This document shows positions 58,701-64,000 of a stretch of 64,000 bases of DNA, one piece after another. The notes below the pieces were generated by a model. The model was not told the origin of the DNA and did no database searches. It worked only from the letters and a program-made list of their open reading frames with translations. This DNA comes from Cymbomonas tetramitiformis (Eukaryota > Chlorophyta > Pyramimonadophyceae > Pyramimonadales > Pyramimonadaceae). The stretch's first letter is position 1. The number at the start of each line of letters is the position of its first letter. A program made the translations under genes and the position numbers. The stretch covers positions 1 through 64,000 of the forward strand of contig LGRX02035364.1 in NCBI GenBank assembly GCA_001247695.2, read 5' to 3'.

Positions 58701-61700
58701 GGAATGTGGGTGCTATTTTGTGTGGAATGTGGGTGCTAAGCGGGGTAAGGGCGGTGGGCAGATATTACGCGGGCAGTGGACGACGGCACTGCTCAGGACC
58801 TGCTGGCGGAGGAGTTCAAGCGCATGACGCAGGCCGGGGCGGAGGCATTCGCAGAGGTGGGGTTCGTGTGCACGAAGAACGACGTGCTGGAGGCGGAGGA
58901 GTTGCTGCGCGGCTTCCGCCACCAGAGCGCCAACCTCGGAGAGGCCTGCCGCCACGCCGGCGTGTCCCTCGCCGCCATTGACGAGGCAGGCACCCGCTGT
59001 ACCCATTCGCACGCGGGCACCCATGCCCCCATTGATTTGTAGACATTTGACACCTTATTTTGCACTAGGTATCTGATTGCCGAAGTCCTACTGCAGACGG
59101 CATTCCTTCTTTTAAACCCTCGGCTTACGACTGCTGAGATCCGCCACGGCCTCTGAGCTTACCACGGATCTACCTGCAAAGGGCGCCAACCGGTTCTACT
59201 GCACACCTCCACCAGGCATAGCTTCTCCTAGCCCCGCACTACTCATGCGCGCCTCTTTGGCTCCTCTTGGCTGGAGCCTGCGTGACGCGCCCTGCAGTGC
59301 TCGGTGTGGAGGGTGTTTTCATGTGGCAGGTAGGGCGCATGATCCAAGAAGTGACGGAGCAGATGCAGGAGGAGGAGGACGGGGAGGCCGAGGCCGAGGA
59401 TCTGCCGGAGGTGCATTCCAGCCCCCTCCCTCTCCCCTTCCGCCTAAACTCGGGATCTCAAAGCCATTTGGCCACCGATGAGCTTAACACTATAGCTGTG
59501 TAGCGAACCTTCATCTTGCTCCAATTTCGGCGACCGGCATCTTGCATTAGATGATCAAGGGACAATTTGTTGAGCATGAGGGTCGCCGAATTTGGAGCAG
59601 GATGAACGTTCGCTACACAGCTCAAGTATTGAGCTCATCTGTGACTAGATTGGTTAGATAACCCCCTCCATAGCCGCCTCGGAGCCTAGAAAGGTGCAAG
59701 CGGCCTGCAGCGCCCGCAGGTGCGTTGTTGGCGTGTCAGCCGATGCCGTTTGGGACTTGTTGTTCCGGAAGCTCAAAGAACTCTTGGAGACTTACGAACT
59801 TTTCCAACAGAGGTTTGCCACCTTGAGAAAAAAGCTTTTCGTGGCCGCCAGATTTCCAACAGAGGTTTGCCACCTTAAGAAAAGAGCTTTTTCGTCGCCG
59901 GATTTCCAACAGAGGTTTGCCACCTTGAGAAAAGAGCTTTTCGTGGCCAGATTTCCAACAGAGGTTTGCCACCTTGAGAAAAAGCTTTTCGTGGCCGCCG
60001 GATTTCCAACAGAGGTTTGCCACCTTGAAAAAGAGCTTTTCGTGGTCGCCGGATTTCAACGGAGGTTTGCCACCTTGAGAAAGAGCTTTTCGTGGCGCCA
60101 GATTTCCAACGGAGGTTTGCCACCTGAGAAAAGAGCTTTTCGTGGTCGCCGGATTTCCAACAGAGGTTTGCCACCTTGAGAAAGAGCTCGTGGCACGATT
60201 TCCAACGGAGGTTTGCCACCTTGAGAAAAGAGCTTTTTCGTGGCCGCCGGATTTCTAACAGAGGTTCGTCACCTTGAGAAAAGAGCTTTCTGTGGGCGGA
60301 TTTCCAACAGAGGTTTGCCACCTTGAGAAAGAGCTTTTCGTGGCCGGATTTCCAACAGAGGTTTGCCACCTTGAGAAAAGAGCTTTTCGTGGCCGCCGGA
60401 TTTCCAACAGAGGTTTGCCACCTTGAGAAATGAGCCTCTCAACGTCGCAGGCATCCTCCCTTTGACCAGGATCTACTGCGTGGGGGCGGGGGTGAGCAGC
60501 AGAGGGCGCAGCTGGAGCGGCGCCGGCAGCAGCTGGTGAAGCGGCAACGAGGGCAGTGCGCGCGCCTGCGGGCCGCCTGGTGCAAGCTGCAGATGCGCTC
60601 CCAGTTCCGCGCGGGTTCTTCCAGCAGCGGCGAAAGCGCCGCCGCCGGCGGGCTCGCGGCGCCCCCAGACCTCCCGGTGTACGCCATCAGCAGCCAGGTG
60701 ACCCGGCTGTGCAATTCTTCTGCCCCGTCCGCTACTTCCTTACACGTGCCCCTCTCTGCAAATTGCGCTCTCGGGAGCCTCAGTATGGAGCGGTGGGGGC
60801 TGACTGGGTTACCCGGGAGGTGGCGGGGAAGCGGCGGCGCAGGAGATGCACAAGCTGGAGGGTCGGCTCGGCACGGAGGGGCCCACCGAGGCATTCGACA
60901 ACGAGGCCCACACCGATATTCCCCAGCTGCGGGCCTCCGTGGCGGGGGCTGCTGAGCGCCACTGCTGCCACCTGGCGCGCACAAGGCTTGTGGGTCTCAC
61001 CAAGCTGGTGTGCGAGCTGGTGGATGCCGTGGCGACAGACAACGTCGCAGCGGCAAGGTTGGCGCAGGGCGGCAACCTGGCGATGAACCGGGCGCTGACT
61101 GCGCTCTTCCACGAGGCGCGTCGCTAAGCACGCATCTCGCTGACTGCGCTCTTCCAGGAGGCGCGTCGCTAAGCACGCATCTCGCTGACTGCGCTCTGCC
61201 ACGAGGCGCGTCGCTAAGCACGTATCTCGCTGACTGCGCTCTGCCACGAGGCGCGTCGCTAAGCACGCATCTCGCTGACTGCGCTCTGCCACGAGGCGCG
61301 TCGCTAAGCACGCATCTCGCGGTCGTACGTTTGCAGCTGCAGACACTTCTGGATGCGATGTGATGTTCGGGTTGCAGCCCGTGTTTGAAATCCGCTGACG
61401 TGGCAAACTTGCGGGTGGGGTGGGGGTGGATCCGACTGGGGCAGGTGGAGGGACTCCCTGCGAGAACCATGAGGCAGCTGCAGCAAGGGAAGAGCAGAGT
61501 CGGTGTGGGGGACCTGCGCGATGTTGAGTCCCTCATTAGCCAAAACCTTCAGGCAGTGGCAGCTGCAAGCGCGGGTTGGGCGCAGGTGCTGCTGGCTGAG
61601 CTGGCACAGTTGGGCGCACCGCACCTGGCACCCCCCCTGCAGGAGGGCCTATGTGCGACGCTAAGGGGTGTCACTGAAGCCTGCCTCCGGAGCCTGCGCG

Positions 61701-64000
61701 AGGGCTGGGTACGCAAAGAACCAGCGAGGGACGTGGGCATGGAGGAGGCAGCACTGGTAAGCCTGGCAGTGCCCCATCTGCGCAGCCGCTTGCCCGAGCC
61801 CCACCGTGAGTGCGGCGGCATGTGTGGTGATGCGACTTCCTGGCTGCACACTGCATCTGCTCAAAACATGCAAACTATTCCCAGAAATGGCGAAGGCATT
61901 GCCAGCAGTGTTTCCGGCTTTCGAGATGGTGAGGAGCAATGTGTGCGACGAAAATAATGTTGCTGCCAATGATGCGCAAACCGGCGCGGCCAACCATGCC
62001 CAGCGCGCGCGTTGTCGCGCCAGACGCAGCTGGTACGCGGGTGACCGCTTGTCTCGGATGTAGCGCCTCCAGCAGTGATGCGGCTGCACAGCCAGGAAAT
62101 CGCATCACCACACGTTGCGGTCACCCACACGCGCCTGAGGCTAGTATAGTCAAGAAGGCGCCTCCGCACGTACCAAGGGCAGGTCGCAGCGCACCTGAAG
62201 TGCAGTTTGGGGTCGCAGCACACCTGAAGTGCAGTTTGGGTTCGCACCATGCCTGAAGTGCAGTTTGGGGTCGCAGCGCACCTGAAGTGCAGTTTGGGTT
62301 TGTAGTGCACCTGAAGTGCAGTCTGGGGGCGGATGGTGGCTGGGGCGCAGGCGGCACCTGGTGGGGCCCTCCCCGGGGATACCGCCGTTTCCACGTCCAC
62401 CACTTCCAGTACCACCTCCAGTGCTTCGCTGCCGGCCCAGCACCACGATCCGCAGGTGGAGTATGTGAGCTGCCTTATGGCCGCCACGTGTCGGCGTCTC
62501 GTGTGCAGCGCTGCCCAACAGGCGGCCACCATAAGCAGCGGCCCCTTGCTGGACTGTCAAACAACTGAGCGGCGCTTGCGCGTGGATCGGCTCTGCGAAC
62601 TTCATGGTGCTGACCCTTGCCGCCACCTCTCTCACACATGGCGCCAAGCCTTGCCGCCACCTCTCTCACATGGCGCCAAGCCTTGCCGCCACCTCTCACA
62701 CATGGTGCCAAGCCTTGCCGCCACCTCTCACACATGGCGCCAAGCCTTGCCGCCACCTCTCACACATGGCGCCGAGCCTTGCCGCCACCTCTCACACATG
62801 GCGCCAAGCCTAGCCGCCACCTCTCACACATGGCGCCAAGCCTTGCCGCCACCTCTCACACATGGCGCCAAGCCTTGCCGCCACCTCTCTCACATGGCTT
62901 GAAGCCTTTGCCGCCACCTCTCACACATCACACCTGCCGCGCCAAGGCGCCAAGCCTTGCCGCCACCTCTCACACATGGCGCCAAGCCTTGCCGCCACCT
63001 CTCTCACATGGCGCCAAGCCTTGCCGCCACCTCTCACACATGGCGCCAAGCCTTGCCGCCATCCTCTCACACATGGCGCCAAGCCTTGCCGCCACCTCTC
63101 ACAAATGGCGCCAAGCCTTGCCGCCACCTCTCACACATGCCAAGCCTTGCCGCCACCTCTCACACATGGCGCCAAGCCCTGCCGCCACCTCTCTTACATG
63201 GCGCCAAGCCTTGCCGCCACCTCTCACACATGGCGCCAAGCCTTGCCGCCACCTCTCTCACATGGCGCCAAGCCTTGCCGCCACCTCTCACACATGGCGC
63301 CAAGCCTTGCCGCCAACTCTCACACATGGCGCCAAGCCTTGCCGCCACCTCTCACACATGGCGCCAAGCCTTGCCGCCACCTCTCACACATGGCGCCACG
63401 CCTTGCCGCCACCTCTCACACATGGCGCCAAGCCTTGCCGCCACCTCTCACACATGGCGCCAAGCCTTGCCGCCACCTCTCACACATGGCGCCAAGCCTT
63501 GCCGCCACCTCTCTCACATGGCGCCGAGCCTTGCCGCCACCTCTCTCACATGGCGCCAAGCCTTGCCGCCACCTCTCACACATGGCGCCAAGCCTTGCCG
63601 CCACCTCTCACACATGGCGCCAAGCCTTGCCGCCAACTCTCTCACATGGCGCCAAGCCTTGCCGCCACCTCTCACACATGGCGCCAAGCCTTTGTTTCTA
63701 GCACCCGCCTGGCTAGGAAGTGTGACCCTCGACACCACAGTACCACCTCGGATGCTTCGCCGCGTGAAGGTCCTGTTGTCGGGCACAGTCAAGCAATACA
63801 TAAAGTGGCGCCGAACGTTGCATCACTGACTTTGCCAGACTCAAAGGGCCGCGTTTTTTTGAGGGCTCGCATGTGGCGCTGCCGCGGGTGTTGCGGGAGC
63901 GCAGGCATGCTCATGCTGTGTGATCAGTTCCACACCTTGCAGCCCGCCCAGAGCTTCGGGGTCTCATTGGACGGGGGCGAGGCGGCCCGCTGCTTCCATG
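55670..64000 (+). CDS. SLIP-GC-like dynamin-superfamily GTPase, 5' part
   Basis: Exons: 55670-55967, 56909-57094, 57436-57682, about 58175-58379, about 58778-58990, about 59330-59409, about 59705-59815, about 60454-60700, about 60841-61100, about 61443-61710 and further, running past the window end. The P loop GLLGGTGAGKSSM is split by intron 1 in phase 1. LPTSGCRACTACVIEL is the G2 region typical of nuclear GTPase SLIP-GC. VDLPG (58289) is G3 and CTKND (58872) is G4. The middle exons contain a basic coiled-coil segment (QQLVKRQRGQCARLRAAW) and PVYAISSQ, which resembles the G5 strand. Dynamin-family members bind GTP and remodel membranes; SLIP-GC-type proteins are mainly nuclear. The function in this alga is unknown. 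Almost every intron contains a minisatellite. The ATG at 55670 is chosen because the conserved helical region follows, but an upstream exon is possible. Confidence 0.62.
56380..56577. repeat. 31-bp minisatellite in GTPase intron 1
   Basis: About six units of 31 bp with CCATATCACCTACCACCATA and CCTTATCTCT, with shorter units at the left. Confidence 0.92.
57166..57254. repeat. 16-bp minisatellite in GTPase intron 2
   Basis: About five to six units of CTGCCATGTGCGCC(A/G)T in the intron 57095-57435. Confidence 0.9.
58563..58741. repeat. 23-bp minisatellite in a GTPase intron
   Basis: About eight units of GTGGGTGCTATCTGGGGTGG followed by AAT, in the intron between the G3 and G4 exons. Confidence 0.93.
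59795..60430. repeat. minisatellite of about 50 bp in a GTPase intron
   Basis: About twelve units of 46-53 bp containing GATTTCCAACAGAGGTTTGC and CACCTTGAGAAAAGAGCTTT. Length varies by short indels. The first unit overlaps the coding end of the preceding exon (LETYELFQQRF), so the repeat may have been copied out of the exon-intron boundary. Confidence 0.93.
61096..61322. repeat. 45-bp minisatellite at an exon end
   Basis: Five tandem units of 45 bp (TGACTGCGCTCTTCCACGAG and GCGCGTCGCTAAGCACGC). The first unit starts within coding sequence (NRALTALFHEARR) and carries a TAA in that frame, so the exon must end before it or the protein stops here. Confidence 0.93.
62185..62330. repeat. 28-bp minisatellite
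   Basis: About five units of GCACCTGAAGTGCAGTTTGG followed by GGTCGCA or GTTCGCA, with an internal palindromic word ACCTGAAGT. Confidence 0.9.
62622..63692. repeat. 32-bp minisatellite, about 33 copies
   Basis: The longest array of the window: about 33 tandem units of 32 bp with CATGGCGCCAAGCCTTGCCG and CCACCTCTCACA. It is highly homogeneous, with a few units two bases longer or shorter. The long open frames across it are artefacts. The coding status of the flanking DNA is not clear. Confidence 0.97.

Noticed and set aside
62622..63829. Very long open frames (up to 290 codons) at the right end
   Set aside because: The frames translate a 32-bp minisatellite, and equally long frames exist on the other strand.

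Overview
The window looks like nuclear DNA of a unicellular, probably flagellated green alga. Three intron-containing genes on the + strand can be rebuilt exon by exon from conserved protein blocks: a CEP104-type ciliary-tip protein (10.3-20.8 kb), a SPA-type light-signalling protein (28.2-34.9 kb) and the 5' part of a dynamin-superfamily GTPase resembling SLIP-GC (55.7 kb to the window end). SPA is a green-lineage photomorphogenesis factor and CEP104 is a cilium gene; heavy intronic minisatellites and GTG-type splice donors would fit a prasinophyte such as Cymbomonas, but the species cannot be proven here.

Layout. 1-6.5 kb: two palindromic satellites around a fragment of a hAT transposase, an unknown minus-strand ORF and an intron-containing DDE-like (DUF7869-type) transposase gene that carries a TTAA-flanked MITE. 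6.7-8.4 kb: a minus-strand retrotransposon gag gene. 9.5-9.9 kb: a MITE. 10.3-20.8 kb: CEP104. 20.9-28.2 kb: gene-poor DNA with MITEs and an old degenerate minisatellite. 28.2-34.9 kb: receiver-SPA gene. 35-44 kb: gene-poor DNA, a (GTTT)n tract, palindromes, one minus-strand gag element and a TTAA-flanked MITE. 44.05-47.4 kb: a complete gag-only LTR retrotransposon with target duplication. 47.4-49.8 kb: a decayed gag element, itself hit by a TIR element (49.8-50.9 kb). 51.8-54.2 kb: the 3' part of a LINE-like ORF (RNase H, zinc finger, NPPF methyltransferase-like domain) with one in-frame TAG. 54.5-55.7 kb: unrecognised minus-strand ORFs. 55.7-64 kb: the GTPase.

The most interesting items are: (1) the SPA gene starts with a response-regulator receiver domain that keeps its phosphorylation residues, so it looks like a direct fusion of two-component and COP1/SPA light signalling; (2) many introns of the genes carry their own minisatellite; (3) two unrelated satellites share one 18-bp palindrome with covarying arms; (4) a piggyBac-like MITE sits in the transposase gene in a position where it could be spliced out in frame.

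Exon limits were set by hand from reading-phase continuity and family similarity. No database search was possible.
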